From DASQFQ01 sp963722815 (GTDB lineage Bacteria > Actinomycetota > Thermoleophilia > Solirubrobacterales > Solirubrobacteraceae): a stretch of DNA of 64,000 nucleotides. Both the position numbers and the translations under genes were made by a program. Under the pieces are notes generated by a model. The model saw only the letters and a list, made by a program, of their open reading frames with translations. It was not told the DNA's origin and made no database searches. Every line of letters starts with the position of its first letter. Position 1 is the stretch's first letter. The DNA lies in NCBI GenBank assembly GCA_963722815.1, contig CAVROM010000016.1, positions 34,859 through 98,858 on the forward strand, read 5' to 3'. Below, in pieces: positions 56,006-64,000 of this stretch.

Positions 56006-56915
56006 CTACGCCAGCGAGCACTTCCGACGCGACTGCGCGGCGCCGGGCTCGGGATGCGGATCGAGCGCGCGTCTCGATGCGCCGGGCGATCGTGTCGATC
56101 GTCTGGGCATACTCGCGGATCGCCTCGAGCGCGCCGTCTTCGCCCCAGCCAGCGATGTACGGGATCGACTCGCCGCCGACGTCGAGGCCGACGGAGCCCA
56201 GCACGCAGTAGGTGACGCAGTCGACGAGAACCTCGGCCTGAGCACGCGAATACTGCTCGTGGCCGACCCCGTGTGCGTGGGCCAGTTCGTGGGTGAGAGT
56301 GCGGACCTGCTGGTTGGCGGGTCCGCTGGCGACGACGATCTGGCGATGCTTGGCGTCGCACCAGCCGCCAGCTCCGTGTTCAGGGAGGTCGCGGATCTCA
56401 ACGGTGTAGCCGAGCTCGGCGGCGTGGGCGATGAGCGGCGCGATCAGGTGGTGGTGGCTGTCGCCGGTGATCGTCTCCGCGGGCGGGGTCAGCGGGACGG
56501 GCTCCCTGCCGGGCATCGGGTCGGTGCCACTCACGTCCCACACGGTCACGGCCTTGAAGAAGACGCGCTTGCCGCCGGTCTCCTCACCGTGCTCGTCGCG
56601 GTCCTTGACGGTGACGGGGGCGAGGATCCGGATACCCTCGCCCTTGCGCGGCACGCGGTTGAGCTGCAGCCAGGCGCGAAAGCCGACGACGTAGGTCGGG
56701 GTGATGCCGCGCCGATACGCCTCGATCGCCAGGATCATCTGGTTTCCGAGGCTGTACCTGGAGAGGCCGTTGCTGGCGCGGACCTTGATCCAGCGCTGCC
56801 AGCCCTCGGTGGTCAGCAGGGCGCGGGCGGCCTGCTCGATGCGGTCGCGGGCGGCCTTGCGGCGCGCGTCGCGCTCCCCATCGGTGAGCGGCTTGCAGTT
56901 GAAGCGACGGGCCAT
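56006..56915 (-). CDS. ArdC-like antirestriction/zincin protein
   Basis: About 300 aa from ATG 56915. The N-terminal ArdC domain covers LLTTEGWQRWIKVRASNGLSRYSLGNQMILAIEAYRRG and PTYVVGFRAWLQLNRVPRKGEGIRILAPV. The C-terminal zincin has RTLTHELAHAHGVGH (HExxH) and a downstream QAEVLVDCVTYCV. ArdC proteins bind ssDNA and protect incoming plasmids from restriction. The C-terminal 20 residues are probably frame-shifted near 56075, with the true stop at 56006; as written the frame continues into the sigma gene. Confidence 0.75.
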
Positions 56916-57038
56916 CGTGGCGCTCCCTTCGGGGCTGGGGCCCGCCCCGCTGGCGGGCCGATCCCCCGCCACCCGCACGAACGTCAGGGCGTGCCACCAT
57001 CGGGTGGCGAGTCGGCCCGCCGGCGGGCGGCGCTCGGG

Positions 57039-57389
57039 CTAGGCGGCGTCGTCGAGGTCCTCGTCGAGCTCGTCGCCGATGCCGTCGTCCGTGTCCGGCT
57101 CGCTGACCTGGCGCTCGGCGCGCTGCTGCTCGCGGACCTGGGCCTCGGCCTTCTCGTAGGCGGCGTGGGAGCGCTTGACGGCCTGCTCGAGCTTGGTCAG
57201 CGAGGCGGGGACGTGCGGGCCGGCGAGCTTCTTGAGCGCCTTGGCGGCGATGTCCTTGTGCGAGCTCCACCTGATCGCAGGCGTGCGCTGGCTTGAGGGG
57301 ACGGCGAGCCGGGTGGCGTGCTGTTCGGCGGCGATCACCATCAGCGCGCAGCCGTAGAGCTCGTCGGCGGTCTTGGCGCCGTCGATCAA
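57039..57389 (-). CDS. Hypothetical element protein, coiled-coil
   Basis: 116 aa from a TTG at 57389, or fewer from ATG 57341. N-terminal CALMVIAAEQHATRL, then a long helix ALKKLAGPHVPASL...AYEKAEAQVREQQRAERQ and an acidic tail DDGIGDELDEDLDDAA. Not recognised. A 7-bp-arm dyad covers the TTG start, so its expression is probably autoregulated or controlled by an element repressor. Confidence 0.5.
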   Translation of the reverse strand: MIDGAKTADELYGCALMVIAAEQHATRLAVPSSQRTPAIRWSSHKDIAAKALKKLAGPHVPASLTKLEQAVKRSHAAYEKAEAQVREQQRAERQVSEPDTDDGIGDELDEDLDDAA

Positions 57390-57410
57390 TTATCCCGAAC
57401 TCCGGATAAT
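57389..57410. promoter_or_regulatory. Operator candidate ATTATCC-N8-GGATAAT
   Basis: Perfect 7-bp inverted repeat with 8-bp spacer overlapping the TTG start of the 116-aa gene. A strikingly AT-rich dyad in GC-rich DNA. Confidence 0.5.
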
Positions 57411-57416
57411 ACATCC

Positions 57417-57507
57417 TATGCCGAGCCACGGGTTATGCCGAGTCGGCGCTCGGCGGGCCGCGTCTTGGCTGCTGAGCAGGTGGACGGCGTTCAGCCGCTC
57501 GGCATAA
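57417..57507. repeat. Three copies of TATGCCGAG
   Basis: Direct copies at 57417-57425 and 57433-57442 (TTATGCCGAG) and an inverted copy at 57498-57507. They lie in non-coding DNA at the end of the element gene block and could be iterons, a recombinase site or the element boundary. Confidence 0.45.
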
Positions 57508-57843
57508 TCACGGGTCCTCGAGGAACGCGAGGAACTCCAGGTCGGCGGTCGGTTGCGTCCGGGCGGGGCGTTGGGCGGGACGGTGCGGGCGAGCGCGCGT
57601 TCCTAAGGGCGAGGTCGCCGTGAAGAGAGATCCGGGTAGCGCGGTCGCTGCTGCTTCTGGCCTCGATGCGGCAGCGCCGCGAGTGGCGGGCCGGCGCCTC
57701 GGCGCGCTGCCTCGTGTGGTTGAGAACGCTGTGGTTGGCGCGTGCGCAATCGGCCGTTTGGGATGATGACGCTCGTCTTGGGTCGGTGAATCCTGTGGCC
57801 CCCTGCGGGCCGCGTCGCGGTCCGAGTCGATGCGGAGGTCGCG
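57508..57843. other. 336-bp stretch without a recognised gene
   Basis: Upstream of the phosphoesterase. No ORF on either strand has recognisable motifs. A GGAGG lies just before ATG 57844. A minus-strand stretch ending ...LEFLAFLEDP at 57508 may be the remnant of a gene, but I cannot identify it. Confidence 0.4.
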
Positions 57844-59427
57844 ATGAGTACGCCGAGCCGAGAAAACGCGCTGGACCACGTTGTCGTCGTGATGTTCGAG
57901 AACCGTTCGTTCGACAACCTCCTCGGGCGCCTGTACGAGCCCGGCGAGGTAGCGTCGTTCGAGGGGGTCTTGGGTAAGGACCTTTCCAATCCGGTTCCCG
58001 AGTGGGCGCAGCATCGTCCCGATGACGGGATCGTTCGCTACGGGGTCGCGCCGAACATGAACACGCCGAATCCCGATTCCGGCGAGGAGTACCCGCACAT
58101 CAACACGCAGCTGTTCGGGATCCTCGACGAGGAAAACCGCGGACAGGTCGACGCGGAGCGCTCCTTCAACGAGCCGCGTGACGGCCAGGGTCCGAGCATG
58201 GACGGCTTCGTCGCCGACTACATCAGCATGTTGACGGTCGAGCTCGGGCGCCAGCCGACGGTCGAGGAGTACGCCCAGATCATGACGGGCTACACGCGCG
58301 AGCAGATGCCGGTGCTGTCGGAGATCGCGCGCGGCTTTGCGACCTTCGATCACTGGTTCTGCGACGTGCCGACGTGCACGTACCCGAATCGGTCGTTCTT
58401 TCACGCCGGGCAATCCACCGGCTATGTGGTCAACATGTCGCCGCCCGGGTGCTTCCCGAAGACCAACGACGGCGAGACGCTCTTCGATCGCCTCGACGCG
58501 GCCGGACTGACGTGGAAGGTCTACTGCGATCCACCGTCGCACTACTCACTGACCGGTGTGATCCACGCCCCGCGCCTCGCCGGCAAATTCGCGACCAACT
58601 TCTTCTCCACCCGCCAGTTCTTCGAGGACGCCGAAAAGGGCGAACTGCCCACCTACTCGTTCATCGAGCCGCAGATCATCGGCTGGAACCACAACGACAT
58701 GCACCCGCCATTTGCCGGCATGCTCGGCTTGCTCGCCGAGAAGGTCGGCGCCCCCGACGCCGCGGGCGTGACCTTCGACCCGCCCTCCTCCCTGATCGCC
58801 GGCGAGGACCTTCTCGCGCGCATCTACGACGCGATCCGCAGATCCTCCTCGCCAACCGGCTCCAACCACCTCAACACCACGTTGCTGGTGACGTTCGACG
58901 AGCATGGCGGCACCTACGACCACGTGCCGCCGCCGGCCGCGGTCCCGCCCAACGGCAACGGCCAGCCGGGCCAGATGGGATTCACGTTCAACCGCTCCGG
59001 CATCCGCGTACCGACGCTGGCGATCTCCGCATGGATCCCCGAGCGCACCGTCATCAACCACGAGCACCGCGCGACGTCACTGCTGGCGACGATGCGCGAG
59101 CGCTTCAACCTCGGCGCCCCGATCACCGCCCGAGAGGCCAGCGCACGCAGCTTCACCGACATCTTCACGCTGAGCACGCCACGCGCACAAGAGGACTGGC
59201 CAGAGATCATCGCCCGCCCGGTTCCCGAGCTGCACGAGTCGCTTGTGCCCCTCGACGCTCCGCTCAGCATGCTCGGCAAGTCGCTGCTCTTCGCCGTCTT
59301 CGCCATGGCCGAAGGATTCGGAAAGCCCGTCCCCGACCTCAAGCCCGAAGACCCGATCACCGGCGCTGAGGCGATCGCGCTCGCCCACGAAACGCTCGGC
59401 GAAGTCTTCCCCGCGATGCGCGACTAG
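57844..59427 (+). CDS. Phosphoesterase family protein (phospholipase C/acid phosphatase, PF04185-like)
   Basis: 527 aa, good GGAGG Shine-Dalgarno. The active-site motif VVVMFENRSFDNLLG begins at about residue 15, FCDVPTCTYPNRSFFHAGQSTG in the middle, SFIEPQIIGWNHNDMHPP, and TFDEHGGTYDHVPPPAAVPP near residue 355. These are conserved in the non-haemolytic PLC/AcpA family, which hydrolyses phosphodiesters or phosphomonoesters. No signal peptide is present, unlike most secreted PLCs, so it may be cytoplasmic. Confidence 0.9.
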   Translation: MSTPSRENALDHVVVVMFENRSFDNLLGRLYEPGEVASFEGVLGKDLSNPVPEWAQHRPDDGIVRYGVAPNMNTPNPDSGEEYPHINTQLFGILDEENRGQVDAERSFNEPRDGQGPSMDGFVADYISMLTVELGRQPTVEEYAQIMTGYTREQMPVLSEIARGFATFDHWFCDVPTCTYPNRSFFHAGQSTGYVVNMSPPGCFPKTNDGETLFDRLDAAGLTWKVYCDPPSHYSLTGVIHAPRLAGKFATNFFSTRQFFEDAEKGELPTYSFIEPQIIGWNHNDMHPPFAGMLGLLAEKVGAPDAAGVTFDPPSSLIAGEDLLARIYDAIRRSSSPTGSNHLNTTLLVTFDEHGGTYDHVPPPAAVPPNGNGQPGQMGFTFNRSGIRVPTLAISAWIPERTVINHEHRATSLLATMRERFNLGAPITAREASARSFTDIFTLSTPRAQEDWPEIIARPVPELHESLVPLDAPLSMLGKSLLFAVFAMAEGFGKPVPDLKPEDPITGAEAIALAHETLGEVFPAMRD

Positions 59428-59766
59428 GCCGCCTGCGTGCTGCCCCGACCCTCGTCAGCGCGTTCACGCGCGGGACGCGCGCTTCTCCTATCGCTGCTCC
59501 TTATCTGTGCTGAGTCGTGGCCGTCAAGGTGAGGCGCGGGGTTGGAGTGAGTTGCGGGTCGGGTGCGCGCGGACGCCCAGCCTTATCTTGGTGCTCGATC
59601 CGGGGTGGCTCCGGGTCGGCGACATGATGGTTGATGGGGTGTTCCGTGACGCGGTGCGGCCGCTCGATCTATGAAGGCCGTCCAGCGTGTGCTGGCGGCA
59701 GGAGCATTTCGGGAACGGGCCGCGGTGCATCGGCGTGATCGAGGGCTGCGCGCTCCGACCGAGCTG
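59428..59766. other. Non-coding segment between phosphoesterase and IS110 copy 1
   Basis: 339 bp without a recognised gene. It lies 3' of the IS110 copy-1 transposase and could hold the element's right end; I found no terminal inverted repeat. In IS1111-type members this side carries the bridge RNA. Confidence 0.35.
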
Positions 59767-60780
59767 TCAGGCGGGCGCGATCGCCTCCTCGCCGAGGTCT
59801 CTGAGCGTGTGAAAGCTGCGCTTGAGCAGCTTGCGGGCGACGGCCAGGCAGGCGCGATTGCCGCCGAGTCGCTGCGCTGCTTGGAGGAAGTAGTCGTGGT
59901 CGGGCGAGAAGGGCCGGCGTGCGCATTGCGCGGCCTCAACAGCGCCCAGCGCAGCGCGGATGGTCCTTGGCGCGACAGTCGCCCAGGTAGCGGCGGGCGT
60001 CGGATTGGTGGACGGTGATGTCCAGGCCGGCGAAGCGGACGGCCTGGCCGGAGTTGTCAAAGCGGCGGGCGTCACCGAGTTCGGCGAGAATCGTGACCGA
60101 GGTCAGTGGCCCGATCCCGAAGTGGCGCATCAGGGCGCGGCAGCCGGGCTGGCGCTTGGCATAGTCGCGCAGCCGGGTGTCGAGCGGGACGAGTTGCGTC
60201 TGGATCGCATCGACGAGCGCGAGCGCGGTGGTGATCTGCTCGCGAGCGTCGCTGGCCAGTTGCAGTTCGGCGAGCCACTTGCGCGACTCGACGCCGAGCA
60301 GCCATGCCCGGGCCGGGACGCCGTGGTGATAGAGCACCGACTGCATCCGCTGCTGCCACTCGCGACGCTCGTCGACGAGCGTGTGCCGCAACCGCACCCG
60401 GGCGCGGAGCTCGAGCAGGTGCTCGGGCGGGATCCAAGACTCCGGCAACCGGCCCGCGGCCAGCAGCTCGCGAAGATGCTTCGCGTCAGCACGGTCGGTC
60501 TTGGCGCGCCGCTTAGTTCCGCGCAGCGCGGCGGACTCAGCCGGCTCGGCCAAGTGCACCCTGGCGCCGACCGCGGCGAGTTCCTGCGCTGCGAACCGCC
60601 AGCCGGTGGTCGCCTCCAGCGCGACGTCCAAGTCCTGCTCGGCAAAGCGCGCTGCGAAGGCCCGAACGCCGGCGCGGTCAGCCGGGCTCACCCGGCGGCG
60701 GCTAGCTCGCCGGTGTCGGTGTCCAGCCACTCCGCGGTGATCTGCGCCCGATGCTGATCGAGTCCCATCACGATCGACAA
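59767..60780 (-). pseudogene. IS110-family transposase, copy 1, broken
   Basis: A TTG at 60780 has GGAGG at 6-nt spacing. MGLDQHRAQITAEW is the first DEDD strand (DEDD_Tnp_IS110). Later frames contain LDVALEATTGWRFAAQEL, KTDRADAKHLREL, the C-terminal Transposase_20 part MRHFGIGPLTSVTILAELGDARRF and FAGLDITVHQSDARR, and a final segment ending at 59767. At least three frame changes (near 60690, 60000, 59960) are needed. Not intact as written. Confidence 0.75.
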
Positions 60781-60886
60781 CGCCAACCTCCGATACTCGA
60801 TGAGGCGCGGCCCATCGCTGCGCCTCGCCAGGCCGGTCTAGCGCCGCCGCAGGACAGACCACGACGCCCAGCACATGCCATCTATG

Positions 60887-61943
60887 TCAAGAAATTGATG
60901 GTGATGGCGGTGTTCCTTGTCCGGGGTGGGGCGGCTGGAGGAGGTGCCAGATGCGGCGGGTGAGGTGGCGTTTGAGGCAGCGGATGGCTTCTTTGGTGGT
61001 CTTGCCTTCGGCGCGTTTGCGGTCGAGGTAGGCGCGGGTCTCGGGGTCGCAGCGGGCGCGGGTGACGGCGACGCGGTGAATGGCGGCGTTGATCTGGCGG
61101 TTGCCGCCGCGGTCCAGGCGGTGCCGGTTGGTGTTGCCGGAGCTGACGGGGATCGGGGCGATGCCGCTGGCGCGGGCGAGCTTCGCGTCACTTGAGAACC
61201 GGTGCGCGCCGGCGATCTCACCGATCAGCTTGGCGGCGGTCAACGGGCCGAAGCCAGGCTCGGCCAGCAACTGCGGTGCGGCCTGGGCCACGAGCTCTGA
61301 GATCTCGCTCTCGAGTGCGTCGATGGTCGATGAGAGCTCGCGCAAGTGGCTGAGCTCGTCGCGCGCGATCCTGACCCGTGTCGTCTGCTCGGCGCGCGCC
61401 AGGCGCCGACGATCCGGGTCGCCCACTTCTTGTAAAGCAGCGAGCAACCCGGGATCTCCAGCTCGGGCCAGATGTCGTGCAAGTGCCAGAGCAGATCGTT
61501 GTAGAGCGCGACACGCATGCGAACCAGCCGTTCGCGGTGATCGACCAGCAGCCGGATGTCGAGCTCGACACCCGCCAGTTCGGCAACCGGCAGCGGTCCA
61601 GGCCTTCGCGAAGCGCGGCCCGGGCGACGGCGATCGCGTCGATGCGATCGGACTTGCCGCGATCGCCTCGGCGCCGACGCTCGCTCGCCGTCAGCCGTGC
61701 CGCGACGCGGACCACGCGCTCGCCATGGACGAGCAGAAACCGCTCAAACGCGCCCGAGACGTGCCGCAGTCCTCCAGTGCCCAGACCCACTCGGCGCCCA
61801 GGCCACGTCCCCAATCCAGCGCAGCGGCAAAGCCGCGCCTTCCGACCTCCACTGTCTGCTCGCCGGGCGATCTCGCCGGTCCCCGCAGCGACCGCAGCGA
61901 TCGTGTGCGATCGCTTGTGCATGTCCGCACCGAGCACGATCAT
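60887..61943 (-). pseudogene. IS110-family transposase, copy 2, broken
   Basis: ATG 61943 (MIVLGADMHKRSHTIAAV). Segments in successive frames: WALEDCGTSRARL, FLLVHGERVVRVAARLTASERRR, GKSDRIDAIAVARAAL, ELDIRLLVDHRERLVRMRVALYNDLLWHLH, then LAEPGFGPLTAAKLIGEIAGAHRFSSDAKLARASGIAPIPVSSGNTNRHRLDRGGNRQIN and a stop at 60887. The arrangement is of DEDD plus Transposase_20. At least four frame changes. It differs strongly from copy 1, so it is not a duplicate but a second IS110 subfamily. Both face the same way. Confidence 0.75.
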
Positions 61944-62310
61944 CGCCCTCGTCCCTTTCACCTCGACTGAAAGCGGACACCCCCGGCGGACATGGCTTGC
62001 TTGGGGGCGGTGCCACGCTCCTATCAAGTCACGCCGGGACGTCCCGACCGGCGACGAGCGACACAGCGAAAGCCAGTCAGACCCAACGGCCGACAGCGTG
62101 AAAGCGAGTCAACCCGCCGCCAGCCGGAGCCTCCCTTCGAGGCCGGACGTCACGACCAAATCCAAACAGCAAGCCTGAATGGAGCAGCACCGGTCGCCTT
62201 GACGGGCCAGCTCGCGATCGCCGGGCGCGCTCGAGTGCGTGGTCAGCCAGGGTTGGAAGCGGTTTGCGGCTCGGCGTGATCACAGCGATTCCAGAAAGGC
62301 AAGCAGTGCC
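61944..62310. other. Non-coding left end of IS110 copy 2; bridge-RNA candidate region
   Basis: 367 bp upstream of the transposase start, up to the MMPL junction. It contains hairpins, for example CCGGAGCCTC/GAGGCCGG around 62130 and GGGACGTCCC near 62040. IS110-group elements encode a structured bridge RNA in this position. No coding sequence is recognised here. Confidence 0.35.
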
Positions 62311-62634
62311 GGCTTTCTCCTCGCGCGCATCAAGGAGGCACGCGACGGTGGCTACACCGACTCCGAAGCGGTCGCGGTCGGGCTCGAACGCACCGGCCGG
62401 ATCGTCACCGCCGCGGCGCTGCTCTTCGCCGTCGCCTTCGGTGCCTTCCTCACATCGAAGATCGTCATCACCAAGGAACTTGGGCTCGGCACTGCAGCTG
62501 CCGTACTCATCGACGCCACCATCATCCGCGCGTTGCTCGTCCCCGCGCTCATGCAGCTCCTCGGACGCTGGAACTGGTGGGCGCCCGCGCCGCTGCGCCG
62601 CCTGCATGGACGGCTCGAACTCGGCGAGGCGTGA
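62311..62634 (+). pseudogene. MMPL-family transporter, C-terminal fragment
   Basis: About 107 codons matching the end of MMPL/RND lipid transporters: FLLARIKEARDGG, GLERTGRIVTAAALLFAVAFGAFLTSKIVI, KELGLGTAAAVLIDATIIRALLVPALMQLLGRWNWW. The rest of the gene (some 600 codons) is absent; upstream is IS110 non-coding DNA. The junction is near 62311. Confidence 0.85.
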
Positions 62635-62665
62635 CCGGCACCGAGCCCTCATCTCCCTGGAGCCG

Positions 62666-63020
62666 TCAGAACGTCACGACCTGGTAACCCTTGACGATGA
62701 GCGTTCGGATGCTGGGGTGGTCGCGATACTCCGCGGTGAGCGGGATGTCGCTCTCCTCGATCACGTCCTTGACGCCGTAGGCGCGGGCGCAGTAGGCGCA
62801 GGCCCCGACGACGTGCTCGCGGATGGCTCGAAAAGCCGGTGGTAGTTGTGGTCGTCGTCGAGGAGCGCCGGGATCCACTTGACGCCGGCTCCGTCGAAGA
62901 TGATTCGACGTCGTCGCCTTCCTCCGCGAACTCGCGGGCGGTGGTCAGGGCATTGGCCATGCGACCCATGCCTTCGGGCGTTTCGGAGTCGGCGAGCAGG
63001 ACGATCGCTGCCTTGGCCAT
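62666..63020 (-). pseudogene. DsrE-family protein, two frameshifts
   Basis: ATG 63020 preceded by GGGAGG. MAKAAIVLLADSETPEGMGRMANALTTAREFAEEGDDV, then in the next frame IIFDGAGVKWIPALLDDDHNYHRLF, and in a third GACAYCARAYGVKDVIEESDIPLTAEYRDHPSIRTLIVKGYQVVTF. This is the DsrE/YchN fold; cysteines of ACAYCARAYG may transfer sulfur. Function of this subfamily unknown. Confidence 0.72.
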
Positions 63021-63147
63021 GACGTGCCTCCCTGGTTCGCTTCCGAGTCTGCTTAGACCGTCGCGGGCGGGCGGAGGATTCATGAACCGCGAGCCGTCCA
63101 GCGCGCTGAGATGAATCGCGGACGCGTCTTGCGGGTCCAACCGGCCG

Positions 63148-63432
63148 ATGGCTTCGGTGCGCGAGCGGTTCGAGCATTGGTGGGCTTCGCGGCGCATGTC
63201 GGCCTACGTGGACGGTGAGCTCGACGCGGTGGACCGTCGCCGACTCGAGCGGCACGCCGATCGTTGCCCCGAGTGCGGGCCGATGCGGCGGACGCTGCTT
63301 CGGCTCATGCACGAGCTCCGAGATCTCCGTGCCAGTCCTGCACACTCGATCGCGCCTAGCGTGATCGAGCACTGGCTCGAACGCGAGCCCGGCCATGCGC
63401 CCTCCGCGGGAGGTGACCGAGATGGCCGGTGA
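63148..63432 (+). CDS. Putative zinc-finger (ZAS) anti-sigma factor
   Basis: 94 aa. MSAYVDGELDAVDRRRLERHADRCPECGPM carries the H-x3-C-x2-C zinc site of ZAS anti-sigma factors. There is no membrane helix, so it would be a soluble, possibly redox-sensing regulator of the sigma factor whose ATG overlaps its end by 11 bp. Confidence 0.75.
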   Translation: MASVRERFEHWWASRRMSAYVDGELDAVDRRRLERHADRCPECGPMRRTLLRLMHELRDLRASPAHSIAPSVIEHWLEREPGHAPSAGGDRDGR

Positions 63433-64000
63433 CCGACCGCCTCCCGTGCCCGTGTCGCGGCGGATACGGTTCAGAGAGGTGAGCGAGGCCGACAACCCGC
63501 CATCGGGTGCCTCCGCAAACGATCCTGGAGGCTTGGGCGACGACGAGCTTGTCGCGCTTGCCGCGCGTGGTCGACGCGACGCGTTCGAGGAGCTCGTACG
63601 ACGCCACGCCGACCATCTCTATGCCGTTGTCTTGCGGTTCACGGGCAATGCCACTGAAGCCGAGGAGGTGGTCCAGGAGGCTTTCCTGCGTGCGTGGCGC
63701 GGCATCGAGCGGTTCGAACGCAGATCGCAGTTCTTCACGTGGCTGTATCGGATCGGCCTCAACGAGGCCAAGCGGAGCGCGGAGCGCCGACCCGCCGCAG
63801 AGCCGCTCTCCGTCGATCAGGGCGCACTGGAGCACACGGCCGACTTCAGTCACGCGCCGGAATCGCGCGCGGAGCAGCACGACCTGCGCGTCGTGCTCGA
63901 GACCGCCGTTCGAGTGCTGCCGGAGGGTTACCGTGCGCCGCTGATCCTCCGCGACGTCGAAGGCCTGAGCACGGAACAGGCGGCCGAGCTCATGGGCCTC
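63422..64000 (+). CDS. ECF RNA polymerase sigma factor, partial
   Basis: Starts ATG 63422 after GGGAGG and continues off the window (193 codons seen). Region 2 has LVRRHADHLYAVVLRFTGNATEAEEVVQEAFLRAWRGIERFE and SQFFTWLYRIGLNEAKRS; region 4 begins LETAVRVLPEGYRAPLILRDVEGLSTEQAAELMG. It is canonical RpoE/SigR-like. The anti-sigma gene precedes it rather than following. Confidence 0.9.
   Translation, partial: MAGDRPPPVPVSRRIRFREVSEADNPPSGASANDPGGLGDDELVALAARGRRDAFEELVRRHADHLYAVVLRFTGNATEAEEVVQEAFLRAWRGIERFERRSQFFTWLYRIGLNEAKRSAERRPAAEPLSVDQGALEHTADFSHAPESRAEQHDLRVVLETAVRVLPEGYRAPLILRDVEGLSTEQAAELMGL

Noticed and set aside
52600..62310. Right-hand attachment repeat matching the tRNA-Phe 3' end
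   Set aside because: I looked for the T-arm/acceptor sequence downstream and saw no second copy, so no attR is annotated.

Overview
The window is high-GC DNA, coding on both strands, with short intergenic gaps and many 4-bp ATGA/GTGA/TTGA gene overlaps. Its gene families (fused biotin carboxylase/BCCP, IdeR-type regulator, LigC-like ligase, CYTH-like protein beside PPK2, DUF58/VWA operon) point to an actinobacterium. Secreted proteins with collagen-like and RTX/FG-GAP repeats suggest class Thermoleophilia (Solirubrobacterales-like). The class-level placement is inference.

Layout. 1-8168: a partial GT-C glycosyltransferase, a biotin-dependent carboxylase alpha subunit with a GNAT gene, a HAD/MBL/NTF2-like operon, sucCD and a flavin oxidoreductase. 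8249-11264: an aminotransferase, kynurenine formamidase and kynureninase operon. 11261-16841: DUF2294, DtxR-type and LysR-type regulators, an EamA transporter, a small monooxygenase, a nested palindromic element, a pentapeptide-repeat gene and a DNA ligase that share a start site, and a decayed collagen-like gene. 16938-21314: assimilatory sulfate reduction (sir, cysH, cysD, cysN). 21184-27991: a P-loop kinase, secreted proteins, glycerate kinase, a Clp-N protein, gpsA and an HtrA protease. 27988-31949: a MoxR-VWA-DUF58-VWA operon. 31918-41372: a PLP decarboxylase, DUF559 protein, HAD phosphatase, MrfA-type helicase, alpha/beta hydrolase, M23 peptidase and GGDEF-EAL protein. 41363-52505: an ABC exporter, BrkB, SulP, PPK2, a P-type ATPase, a CYTH-like protein and a MarR-GNAT fusion.

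From the tRNA-Phe gene at 52566 rightward lies an accessory region. It holds an integrative element (integrase with an internal HTH, excisionase-like protein, 55-aa protein, sigma factor, ArdC-like antirestriction protein), a phosphoesterase, two broken IS110 transposases and a truncated MMPL gene. The window ends in chromosomal-looking genes: DsrE-like, anti-sigma and ECF sigma.

Two features cut across the window. About fourteen genes have their conserved protein split between frames by single-base shifts, including housekeeping cysN, so sequence error must be excluded before calling decay. Two divergent promoter regions (45653-45672 and 51022-51040) carry the same palindrome, ATCACCC-N5/6-GGGTGAT, and may link the BrkB/SulP/PPK2 genes to the P-type ATPase/CYTH genes.
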